64,000 nt of DNA from Prevotella sp. E13-27 (lineage in GTDB: Bacteria; Bacteroidota; Bacteroidia; Bacteroidales; Bacteroidaceae): contig NZ_JALPSC010000001.1 of the NCBI RefSeq assembly GCF_023217965.1, forward strand, positions 248,001 through 312,000. The letters run 5' to 3'. Both the position numbers and the translations under genes were made by a program. Shown one piece after another: positions 18,157 through 25,440 of the stretch (position 1 is its first letter; each line of letters opens with the position of its first letter). The notes under the pieces were generated by a model. It saw only the letters and a program-made list of their open reading frames with translations. It had not been told where the DNA came from and searched no databases.

Positions 18157-19935
18157 ATGAATATTGAAACTTTGATTAGTAATGCCGCTGGCGAGGCCGT
18201 GAAGGCACTCTACGGCATGGATGCAACAGAGAAAATGCTGCAACTTCAGAAGACACGCAGCGAGTTTGAGGGTAACCTGACATTGGTAGTCTTTCCATTT
18301 GTAAAGGCCGCAAAGAAATCACCCGAGCAGACCGCTCAGGAGATTGGTGAGTATCTGGTAGCGAACTGTTCTGCTGTCGAGAAATATAATGTTGTAAAGG
18401 GTTTCCTCAACCTCAGTATCGGTGATGGTGCTTGGCTGCAGTTGCTGCAGGCCATGGATCAGGACGACCGCTTCGGCATGAAGACCGCAAACGAGGATTC
18501 TCCCCTCGTGATGATTGAATACTCTTCACCCAACACCAACAAGCCTTTGCACCTTGGCCATGTGCGCAACAACCTGCTGGGTTGGTCGCTGGCTCAGATC
18601 ATGGAGGCCAACGGCAACAAGGTGGTGAAGACGAACATCGTGAACGACCGCGGTATTCATATCTGTAAGTCAATGCTGGCTTGGCTGAAGTACGGCAATG
18701 GCGAGACACCCGAGTCATCTGGCAAGAAAGGTGACCACCTGATTGGTGACTACTACGTGGCCTTCGACAAACACTACCGTGAGGAGGTGAAGGAACTCGT
18801 GGCTCAGGGCATGGATGAAGAAAAGGCTAAGCAGGAGGCTCCGCTGATTAAGGAGGCTCACGAGATGCTGGTGAAATGGGAGAACAACGATCCTGAGGTT
18901 CGCGCTCTGTGGGAGAAGATGAACAACTGGGTATATGCCGGTTTCGACGAGACCTACAAGAAGATGGGCGTTGGATTCGACAAGATCTACTATGAGAGTC
19001 AGACCTACTTGAAGGGTAAGGCCAAGGTGGAGGAAGGACTCGCCAAGGGCCTCTTTGAACGCCATGAGGACAACTCTGTTTGGGCCGACCTGACCAACGA
19101 AGGTCTTGACCAGAAGCTCTTGTTACGTTCTGACGGCACATCAGTATATATGACGCAGGACATCGGTACTGCCGAGATGCGTTTTCAAGACTACCCCATC
19201 GACAAGATGATCTATGTGGTGGGCAACGAGCAGAACTACCACTTCCAAGTGCTCTCTATCCTGCTGGACCGTCTGGGCTTCAAGTGGGGCAAGGAGCTGG
19301 TTCACTTCTCTTACGGCATGGTGGAGCTGCCAAACGGTAAGATGAAGAGCCGCGAAGGAACGGTTGTTGACGCCGACGATTTGATGGAACTGATGGTCGA
19401 GGATGCCTACAAGACCTCGATGGAATTGGGCAAATTTGACGATATGACCGAAGAGGAGCGCCGAGAGATTGCCCGCATCGTGGGTATGGGTGCCCTGAAG
19501 TACTTTATCCTGAAGGTGGACGCTCGCAAGAATATGCTGTTCAATCCCGAGGAGAGTATCGACTTTAACGGCAACACAGGTCCTTTCATCCAGTACACCT
19601 ACGCCCGTATCCGCAGTATTCTGCGGAAGGCTCCTAGTATGACTAGTCCAACTAGTTCAACTAGTCTGTCTAGTAAGGAAATTGAATTAATTCAGAAAAT
19701 GAGCGAGTTTGGCGCAGCTGTGGAGCAGGCAGGCAAGGACTATTCACCTTCTGGCATCGCCAACTACTGCTATGAGTTGACGAAGGTTTTCAATCAGTTC
19801 TACCACGACTTCAGCATTCTCAACGAGCCCGATGTGCAAAAGAAGGCAGTCCGCCTGATGCTGGCAAAGAACGTTGCCAAGATTATCAAGAACGGCATGG
19901 GTCTTCTCGGCATCGAGGTTCCCGAACGCATGTAA
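18157..19935 (+). CDS. argS: Arginyl-tRNA synthetase
   Basis: 592 residues, class I synthetase that charges tRNA-Arg in the cytoplasm. The N-terminal Add1 domain is followed by the HIGH motif as HLGHVRNN (with SSPNTNKPLHLGH), then KMSK-like KMKSREG and the C-terminal anticodon-binding domain. The start at 18157 is chosen because the promoter lies between it and an earlier in-frame ATG. An odd segment at about residues 490-506 (SMTSPTSSTSLSSKE) is encoded by CTAG-containing nonamer repeats and replaces the usual linker. A strong terminator follows. Confidence 0.96.
   Translation: MNIETLISNAAGEAVKALYGMDATEKMLQLQKTRSEFEGNLTLVVFPFVKAAKKSPEQTAQEIGEYLVANCSAVEKYNVVKGFLNLSIGDGAWLQLLQAMDQDDRFGMKTANEDSPLVMIEYSSPNTNKPLHLGHVRNNLLGWSLAQIMEANGNKVVKTNIVNDRGIHICKSMLAWLKYGNGETPESSGKKGDHLIGDYYVAFDKHYREEVKELVAQGMDEEKAKQEAPLIKEAHEMLVKWENNDPEVRALWEKMNNWVYAGFDETYKKMGVGFDKIYYESQTYLKGKAKVEEGLAKGLFERHEDNSVWADLTNEGLDQKLLLRSDGTSVYMTQDIGTAEMRFQDYPIDKMIYVVGNEQNYHFQVLSILLDRLGFKWGKELVHFSYGMVELPNGKMKSREGTVVDADDLMELMVEDAYKTSMELGKFDDMTEEERREIARIVGMGALKYFILKVDARKNMLFNPEESIDFNGNTGPFIQYTYARIRSILRKAPSMTSPTSSTSLSSKEIELIQKMSEFGAAVEQAGKDYSPSGIANYCYELTKVFNQFYHDFSILNEPDVQKKAVRLMLAKNVAKIIKNGMGLLGIEVPERM
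19629..19675. repeat. CTAGT-rich nonamer repeats inside argS
   Basis: Five CTAGT motifs spaced nine bases apart (ACTAGTCCA, ACTAGTTCA, ACTAGTCTG, TCTAGTAAG). The period of nine keeps the reading frame and gives a Ser/Thr-rich linker. Confidence 0.85.
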
Positions 19936-19944
19936 TATACAACG

Positions 19945-19973
19945 ACCCCTCCCAAAAGGAGGGGCTTTTTTTT
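19945..19973 (+). terminator. argS terminator with REP-like stem
   Basis: CCCCTCC and GGAGGGG form a 7-bp G/C stem around CAAAA, followed by eight T. The arm ACCCCTCCC is the same as the arm of the inverted repeats in the DUF2723 gene at 38921-39017. Confidence 0.9.
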
Positions 19974-20057
19974 GAGAAACACGTTTTCCTGTAGCAGGGC
20001 GAGCATCTCTGGCTGTTTCTTCAGGTCTCGCTGTTGATACCACAGCAAGCAATCATC

Positions 20058-20558
20058 TTATTCATTATTTATCTTTTTTGTTCTTATATAATGCCCCTCA
20101 TGTATAGCAGCGAATGTGGCGATAGCGGCTACAATAGTGATGGGGATGATTGACCATACTGTCATGGGGGCTGCAATGAACAGCAGGAATCCAGTTGCCT
20201 TGTTCGCTTGGGTGTGAGGGAAGCTGCAATGCCCGTACATCACGAGGGCTGATATTTGATTCACGATTTTAATCGCGACAATTACTCCTGCCCACAGCCA
20301 TAGCCATTGTGGCAGTTCGACTATCGGCAAGAGCTTCCAAGTACAACACGCTACGAAGCAGATGTCAGCCAAGCTATCCAGCAACGCTCCCTTCTTGGTA
20401 ACGCACTTTAGTTTCCGGGCCAGCCATCCGTCGGCTATGTCGCTGATGCCGCAGAGACCATAGATTATCCAATATGCCACACCCGTCACATCACAAAGGA
20501 GCAGACCTAAAGAGCCGGCAATCCTGAGTAAAGTTATGATGTTCGGCAACAGTTTCAT
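20058..20558 (-). CDS. CDP-alcohol phosphatidyltransferase family protein
   Basis: 166 residues with several membrane helices. The family signature D-G-x2-A-R-x8-G-x3-D-x3-D is complete (DGWLARKL..., then GALLDSLAD). Such enzymes transfer a phospho-group from a CDP-linked lipid to an alcohol, as in phosphatidylglycerophosphate synthesis; the acceptor is not evident and it is shorter than typical PgsA. It is the last gene of a left-pointing group, 11 nt after the HEAT-like gene. Confidence 0.85.
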   Translation of the reverse strand: MKLLPNIITLLRIAGSLGLLLCDVTGVAYWIIYGLCGISDIADGWLARKLKCVTKKGALLDSLADICFVACCTWKLLPIVELPQWLWLWAGVIVAIKIVNQISALVMYGHCSFPHTQANKATGFLLFIAAPMTVWSIIPITIVAAIATFAAIHEGHYIRTKKINNE

Positions 20559-20569
20559 TCCCTTTCATT

Positions 20570-21091
20570 TTAACGGAACTTACCACTGAGAATCCTTTTG
20601 CGCAGACATTTTACGGCGGGCTTGTAATAGTCTATCTCCATAGCTTCGAGGGTGCGTTTTAGTTCGTCCATAAGTTCTAGATAGAAGGTACACATGCGAT
20701 AGGCGAGTTTCATACAGAGTGTCTGGATGCCAGGGAACTCCTCGACGCTGACCATGTGCTCGAAACAGAAATCAAGAAAGTCCGTCCGCAGATTGTCTTC
20801 TTCTAACGTCAGTCGCTCGATGATGTTCAGCGTCAGTCGTCTGACAGATGAGTTCTCCGTCTGCATAGCCAGGTCTATCAGTTCATTTTGTATAACCTGT
20901 AATGCCGACAGTTCTTCGTTCGTAGCCTTTGTCAGTCCCCACAAGGCACTTCTCGCCACACGATAGTCCGAATCAAAAGCATACCGTCGTGCAAAGTCGA
21001 GAAAATCTCCCTCAGCCCTGACCTCCTGATATATTTCCTGCGCACCGCCCTCGCTAAATGTCTGTCTCAGTCTCTCGCTCGTTATCGCCAT
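20570..21091 (-). CDS. Small HEAT-repeat-like helical protein
   Basis: 173 residues, almost entirely helical, with alternating hydrophobic repeats (YRVARSALWGL; SSVRRLTLNIIERL) that look like two or three HEAT/ARM units. No signal peptide and no catalytic motif. It lies 4 nt after a GNAT gene and 11 nt before the phosphatidyltransferase gene, so it is cotranscribed. Similar short helical proteins are often annotated as hypothetical in Bacteroidota. Function unknown. Confidence 0.7.
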   Translation of the reverse strand: MAITSERLRQTFSEGGAQEIYQEVRAEGDFLDFARRYAFDSDYRVARSALWGLTKATNEELSALQVIQNELIDLAMQTENSSVRRLTLNIIERLTLEEDNLRTDFLDFCFEHMVSVEEFPGIQTLCMKLAYRMCTFYLELMDELKRTLEAMEIDYYKPAVKCLRKRILSGKFR

Positions 21092-21095
21092 ATTC

Positions 21096-21629
21096 TCACT
21101 CTGTGTCTTGCATTTCTAATCTCAACACTCTGATAGGTCTGTTCGCACCTTGATACTGGTTCGCGTCGATGCAGGTTTCGCCAGTTGGAACGAAGCCACA
21201 CTTCTCCATCACTCGGCCTGAGGCAGGATTGTCTACGAAGTGGCCACTGATGAGCGATTTGATGTCCGTTGTTTCTCTGATGTGGTCTAACATCAGGCGC
21301 AGTGCCTCTGTACAGATGCCCTTATTCCAATAGGGCTTAGCCACCCAATAGCCGATGAGCGGCTCACCCTCACGAGCAGGTAAGTCGCACTCGCAAGATG
21401 GGCCGTAGCCCATAGCGCCAATCGGCTGACCAGTTTCCTTCAACTCGATAGCCCATGTGTGCAAGGCATAATTAAACACTGTGCGGATAATCTCCAGACT
21501 CTCCTCTACACTCTGATGCGGTGCCCATCCTGCACGAGGCCCCACATCAGGATCAGAAGCCCACTTATACAGCACTTCCGCATCGCTGTCGCACCAAGGG
21601 CGCAGTAATATCCTTTCTGTTTCCAGCAT
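21096..21629 (-). CDS. GNAT acetyltransferase, RimJ/RimL type
   Basis: 177 residues. The start LETERILLRPWCDSDAEVLY, the core PLIGYWVAKPYWNKGICTEALRLM (acetyl-CoA loop) and NPASGRVMEKCGFVPTGE are typical of the RimJ/L-like GNAT subfamily that acetylates N-termini of proteins or small amines. The substrate is unknown. It is 8 nt from the Cys-rich protein gene upstream on the same strand. Confidence 0.9.
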   Translation of the reverse strand: MLETERILLRPWCDSDAEVLYKWASDPDVGPRAGWAPHQSVEESLEIIRTVFNYALHTWAIELKETGQPIGAMGYGPSCECDLPAREGEPLIGYWVAKPYWNKGICTEALRLMLDHIRETTDIKSLISGHFVDNPASGRVMEKCGFVPTGETCIDANQYQGANRPIRVLRLEMQDTE

Positions 21630-21637
21630 TTTCTCCT

Positions 21638-22024
21638 TTAATAAATACCTTCATGTCTTGTTATTCGGAAAGTACAATGGTCGTTTCCCCTGAGAATTGT
21701 ATTCTCAATCCGAACCTCGAAATGGCTGTCCGGTTCTAGTTGCGACAAGATATATAAAATGCTCTGTCGTGAGCACTCACATTGCTGCGGATGGTTTCTC
21801 AGCCCACATTTAACTTTAGGGCACGTACATTCCAGATAACTCAGTTCATAAATCTTTCCTGGCTCAATCACCCTACCCGTATAGGACTTGCTGTTGTACC
21901 CTTCCGTATAGATTCTGTCAAAATCCCCATTATACTTGGCATATATTTGCTTATGTATCTGGAGAACATAATCTTTTACACATTCGATGGCTTCTTCTCT
22001 ATAGCATGCAATCATTTCATTCAT
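21638..22024 (-). CDS. Cys-rich protein, possible metal-binding domain
   Basis: 128 residues, no signal peptide. A Cys cluster (ECTCPKVKCGLRNHPQQCEC) in the middle suggests bound zinc, followed by HFEVRIENTILRGNDHCTFRI, a predicted beta sheet. The layout resembles small L-2-amino-thiazoline hydrolase/DUF6144-like proteins that often sit beside GNATs and MerR regulators (tentative). It starts next to the end of the CAT-like gene, with a 4-nt overlap (22021-22024), typical of translational coupling. Confidence 0.65.
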   Translation of the reverse strand: MNEMIACYREEAIECVKDYVLQIHKQIYAKYNGDFDRIYTEGYNSKSYTGRVIEPGKIYELSYLECTCPKVKCGLRNHPQQCECSRQSILYILSQLEPDSHFEVRIENTILRGNDHCTFRITRHEGIY

Positions 22025-22638
22025 ATAGTGTTTATTGTCTTTTGGAGTTTATCAAGGAAGCGGGCGGCATGTCCGCCATCCATCTGAACATGGTGAAACT
22101 GGAAGGAAATGGGCAAGGTTGTCCTCAGCCAGCCCTTGCGGTAGCGACCCCACATCACCATCGGATTGCAGAATTGGTCGGTGTATTGGTTGACGATGCA
22201 GTCGAGTTCGGTGGCAGTCATCGCCGATGTGCCTATCACCATCGCATCATCTACGAAGGAGCTCTGGCAGGACGCGCTGGCCGCCTGTGTCAGATTCGTA
22301 TAGTCTTGGCCGAACTGCTCCAAATCATCTGTATATAAGATGTCGCACGAGTTGATGCCGCCTTCTTTGTTGTTCACTATCACGTTGATGGCAAGGCGAT
22401 CGTACTTATACAGTTTCCCTTGCTCAGGCAGCAAATAGAACTCGTCCATCCGACTGGCAACTTTGCCGATGCACCAGCATAGGAGCATATTGAACTTTAC
22501 CCCTCGCCGCCGACTTACCTTACGAAGTCGCGTCACATCGAACGTCTTCGTGAGCGTCACCATCGGCATGAGCGATTTCATCCACAGTTCGAATGCCTGC
22601 GCCCGACTAGTGTCCTTGGGATCGATTTCCTGTTTCAT
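22021..22638 (-). CDS. Chloramphenicol acetyltransferase-like (CAT fold) acyltransferase
   Basis: 205 residues from the ATG at 22638, which overlaps the stop of the gene before it as ATGA. The C-terminal FQFHHVQMDGGHAARFL holds the catalytic His of the CAT family (HHxxxDGxH). FKFNMLLCWCIGKV-like and AINVIVNNKEGGI strands match the trimeric CAT core. Family members acetylate chloramphenicol, but many chromosomal relatives have unknown substrates, so resistance should not be assumed. It belongs to a run with a GyrI-like protein and a MerR regulator, which fits a small-molecule response unit. Confidence 0.85.
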   Translation of the reverse strand: MKQEIDPKDTSRAQAFELWMKSLMPMVTLTKTFDVTRLRKVSRRRGVKFNMLLCWCIGKVASRMDEFYLLPEQGKLYKYDRLAINVIVNNKEGGINSCDILYTDDLEQFGQDYTNLTQAASASCQSSFVDDAMVIGTSAMTATELDCIVNQYTDQFCNPMVMWGRYRKGWLRTTLPISFQFHHVQMDGGHAARFLDKLQKTINTI

Positions 22639-23192
22639 CTTTTCTCTTCTATGGGTATCATCACGCCGCACTGGTAATCGGGTGATTCAATGTTGGTGCC
22701 ATTGTACCATTCCATCGTCATGGCGTTGTTGGGACAACGGAATTCCGGGTGCTGGGGCAGCCACTCCTTATAGAACTTCTGATACTGCTGCTGGAATGCT
22801 TTCATGCCGCCCTCGAAATGAACCTTCAGCCACTTACCATTGCGGATAGGAAAGAGTTGCATACCCTCAGGCACGCTGCCACCCTTGTAGATGCCACCAA
22901 TCACGTAGGTGAAGGTCTTGCTGCTGCAAGCACCAAAATTCACTTCTGCACAGGTCATGCAGTTGTGGTTAGGGATGTCGCAGGTACAAAGTCCGAACTC
23001 GCCGACGCCGTTGTCAATGGCCGCCTGCTGAAATGCATCTGGCGTCTTGTGCTCCATAAACACAGGCTTGATGATTCTTTCCACATACTCGCCCCAGAAC
23101 TTTGGGCACTCTTCCTGACCCTTGCAGAATGCAATTTCCTTGGCCATGCCGATAATCTGCACATCGGCTAATGTAATAATCTCGTGTTTCAT
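22635..23192 (-). CDS. GyrI-like effector-binding-domain protein
   Basis: 185 residues from the preferred ATG at 23192 (MKHEIITLADVQIIG, preceded by AAGAAAG); an in-frame ATG at 23210 is an alternative. The pattern of a first strand with VQIIGMAKEI, a central NxCxTCAEVxFGA region and EWLPQHPEFR, then MEWYNGTNIESPDYQC, matches stand-alone AraC/BmrR effector-binding (SOUL/GyrI) proteins. These bind hydrophobic small molecules and some hydrolyse them. It is rich in Cys. Coupled to the CAT-like gene by an ATGA overlap. Confidence 0.75.
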   Translation of the reverse strand: MKHEIITLADVQIIGMAKEIAFCKGQEECPKFWGEYVERIIKPVFMEHKTPDAFQQAAIDNGVGEFGLCTCDIPNHNCMTCAEVNFGACSSKTFTYVIGGIYKGGSVPEGMQLFPIRNGKWLKVHFEGGMKAFQQQYQKFYKEWLPQHPEFRCPNNAMTMEWYNGTNIESPDYQCGVMIPIEEKR

Positions 23193-23212
23193 CTTTCTTA
23201 ATATTTTCATAA

Positions 23213-23353
23213 TTACCTATTCCTTTTCATCGTCATCTGTTTCTCCTTTGCCATCTTCTCCGCAAAGGCATCCTCTCCGTTTTCGCGGATATAGCGGATG
23301 CAGGCGACTCTGTCGCTATTTTTTTTCTGACCGCCCCAAACGATATGGGACGA
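23213..23353 (-). pseudogene. Possible C-terminal remnant of a lost gene
   Basis: A 46-codon open frame without an early ATG fills the gap between merR and the GyrI-like gene. It reads like real protein (SDRVACIRYIRENGEDAF, then EKMAKEKQMTMKRNR and stop), helical and charged, but begins right after an in-frame stop. This could be the tail of a gene whose front was deleted. The family was not identified, and chance is possible at this length. Confidence 0.3.
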
Positions 23354-23366
23354 TTAGGACGGATTA

Positions 23367-24191
23367 TTACTCTATTGGTATCTGAATCACCGACAGCCAT
23401 TTCTCTGAATCTTCTTGGTTCCAGGCTCCGTCGATGTAGCATGTACGGTGCTGTCCTGCGACCTTGTAGCCGTGCTCCTCGATGTATTGGAATGCCTCGG
23501 TGAACGATTCGTAAAATCGCTCGTAAGGGCCGACATGCTTCATACAGAGTGCGCGTGGTACGGCGGGCAGTCGCTTGAACTGGATGATGGCACTATCCAG
23601 GCCCATTTCCTCCACCTGTTCGCAATACTCGATATCGATGTCTGTTGGCGTGTACTCCTTGTTATGCTCGATGGTGAAGCAGTAGCCCGGCGGTGGACAC
23701 TTGCAGCCGAGACGCTGCATTTCGGGGCCGATTTTCTCGACACACAGCGGGCCGAGTGCGGCGTAGTCGGGGACGATTTCACGATGGCTTGCCACGATGA
23801 TTTCGGGCAGCGATTGAATGCTAAATTTTTCCATTGTCTTCATATCTTTGCGAGCGTTCCTCCAGTTGAGCAGCTGGTTGCGACGGGCTATCAGTGCCTT
23901 CAGTTGTGCTTCCGTTTCCCTGATCTTCTCGGTCATCTGGCGGATGGTTGGCGTGTGCGAACCATCGTCGAATAGGTCCTTGATTTCGTCCAGCGAGAAG
24001 CCGAGCCGTTTCAGGTCGCGAATGTCCTTCAACTGTTGCATCTGGTCGATGCTGTAATAGCGGTAGCCAGTCCACTCGTCCACCTCGTCAGGCGCGAGCA
24101 GTCCCTTCTGTTCGTAGTGACGCAGGGTCTTTACAGTCACCTGCATCAACTGGGAGAACTCTCCGATTTTTAACCTTGTTTTCTTACTCAT
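23367..24191 (-). CDS. MerR-family regulator with GyrI-like ligand domain (BmrR type)
   Basis: 274 residues. The N-terminal MerR helix-turn-helix and wing are clear (LKIGEFSQLMQVTVKTLRHYE, then GYRYYSIDQMQQLKDIRDLKRLGFSLDEI), followed by a coiled-coil dimer helix (about 80-115) and a C-terminal effector domain (GPLCVEKIGPEM to WLSVIQIPIE). Such proteins activate promoters with a long spacer when a hydrophobic drug binds. It probably controls the left-pointing genes after it, including the GyrI-like and CAT-like genes. The ligand is not known. Confidence 0.9.
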   Translation of the reverse strand: MSKKTRLKIGEFSQLMQVTVKTLRHYEQKGLLAPDEVDEWTGYRYYSIDQMQQLKDIRDLKRLGFSLDEIKDLFDDGSHTPTIRQMTEKIRETEAQLKALIARRNQLLNWRNARKDMKTMEKFSIQSLPEIIVASHREIVPDYAALGPLCVEKIGPEMQRLGCKCPPPGYCFTIEHNKEYTPTDIDIEYCEQVEEMGLDSAIIQFKRLPAVPRALCMKHVGPYERFYESFTEAFQYIEEHGYKVAGQHRTCYIDGAWNQEDSEKWLSVIQIPIE

Positions 24192-24279
24192 ATCGCGCGA
24201 TCGTTTTTTGCTAAGCGACTGCGAAGTTAAGGAATGACCTTAGGGACGAGTCAAGGGAAATGAAGATTTTAACATGGAT

Positions 24280-24444
24280 TTAACACATCGTTGTTCTTTC
24301 TTTTACTCCCGGCCAGTAGCACCATGCAATAATGGCGGGGATGAGAGATGAAATAAATTGCAGCCATTTGAAATCATAGATGCAGCTAATGCCTCCAGCC
24401 AGCGTACGAAGACTATAGAGCACAACGATGGTGATAATGGCCAT
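24280..24444 (-). CDS. Possible small membrane protein
   Basis: 54 codons from ATG at 24444 to TAA at 24280. The product MAIITIVVLYSLRTLAGGIS, then CIYDFKWLQFISSLIPAII, forms two hydrophobic helices with a short loop, and ends AWCYWPGVKERTTMC. The open frame continues upstream past the ATG into the GNAT gene, so a longer form is possible. It lies between the GNAT-zinc-ribbon gene and merR on their strand. Below usual ORF cut-offs, so only moderate support. Confidence 0.4.
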   Translation of the reverse strand: MAIITIVVLYSLRTLAGGISCIYDFKWLQFISSLIPAIIAWCYWPGVKERTTMC

Positions 24445-24473
24445 GCGCGTCAGTGCTCCGAGTCGTAATCTGA

Positions 24474-25355
24474 TTATTTTTTCCAGCGTTTCAGTATCGG
24501 AAAGAATCCACGCATCATCTGCTTATACTCTTCCTTGGTCATGGGCTTTGGCATCTGCTTGTTAACTTCATTCACAAACTGAGCGCAATGCTCAATCATC
24601 TCGTCCATTGTACACTCCTGTAGGAATTTGCCGTCCCTGTAGCAGTATTGGCAGTAGTCAAAGTTCGTGCTGCCGTCCACATTGGTGCCACAGTCCTCGA
24701 TACGGGTCAACGGCATGCCGCAGCTCTGACAGAACTGAGGGAGTTGGCCTTCTTGGAATGCTTTCTCCTTTTTGGGGAAGGTGGCCTCGTAAGCCTCAAA
24801 AGCCTCTGAATTCTCATCGGCTACGAAATAACCCTTGGGTGGACAGTAAGTTCCCTCACGATCACCCCAATAGCCAGGTATCAGTTCTTGGGCAAGGAAG
24901 TAAGGCACTTCTGCATCGCGAGGTTCTGCATGATAGTGAATGTTCATCTTGCTGGCAAGGTCGAAGCCTGCATGTTTGTAGAACTCGATATTTCCCTCCA
25001 TCTGCAGAAGGCCGATTCCCATTCCTTTGGCTTTCTCAATTGCATATTGCAACAGCTTCAAGCCATAGCCCTTACGTTTGTAGTCTGGATGAATGCTGAT
25101 GGGACCGAAAGTCCACGAAGGGAACACCGTTCCGTCGTCAAGCATAATCTCTGCCTTGGAGAACATCACATGGCCGATAATCTTATAACTATCCTCCATC
25201 ACAAAGTCCAACTCTGGGATGAAGTCGGGGTTAGTTCTATACTGATTGAGCACGTAATGTTCCGTGCATCCAGAACGGTAGACGTTCCAAAATGCCTCTC
25301 GCGTCAGGTTCTCCACCTCACGATAGTCTTTGGGGTGTTCTAAACGGATAATCAT
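24474..25355 (-). CDS. GNAT acetyltransferase fused to a zinc-ribbon domain
   Basis: 293 residues. Residues 1-130 are a GNAT domain (MIIRLEHPKDYREVENL; FGPISIHPDYKRKGYGLKLL is the acetyl-CoA loop; YKHAGFDLASK). A linker leads to a C-terminal zinc-ribbon module (about 205-275) with CQSCGMPL and DYCQYCYRDGKF, the pattern of Pfam 'putative zinc ribbon'. That module is usually found alone or next to regulators, so its fusion to a GNAT is informative: it may recruit a substrate or partner. Substrate unknown. The first gene of the group pointing left toward merR. Confidence 0.88.
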   Translation of the reverse strand: MIIRLEHPKDYREVENLTREAFWNVYRSGCTEHYVLNQYRTNPDFIPELDFVMEDSYKIIGHVMFSKAEIMLDDGTVFPSWTFGPISIHPDYKRKGYGLKLLQYAIEKAKGMGIGLLQMEGNIEFYKHAGFDLASKMNIHYHAEPRDAEVPYFLAQELIPGYWGDREGTYCPPKGYFVADENSEAFEAYEATFPKKEKAFQEGQLPQFCQSCGMPLTRIEDCGTNVDGSTNFDYCQYCYRDGKFLQECTMDEMIEHCAQFVNEVNKQMPKPMTKEEYKQMMRGFFPILKRWKK

Positions 25356-25440
25356 AGTTGTATTTAAATATTTCTTCGTTAGTTAGATGGTTTTCAACTG
25401 CAAAGTTACATAATGTTGCGGAATACTCCAAATTTGCCAT

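Noticed and set aside
22639..22671. Longer start for the CAT-like gene
   Set aside because: The ATG at 22638 overlaps the previous stop as ATGA, the normal coupled form.
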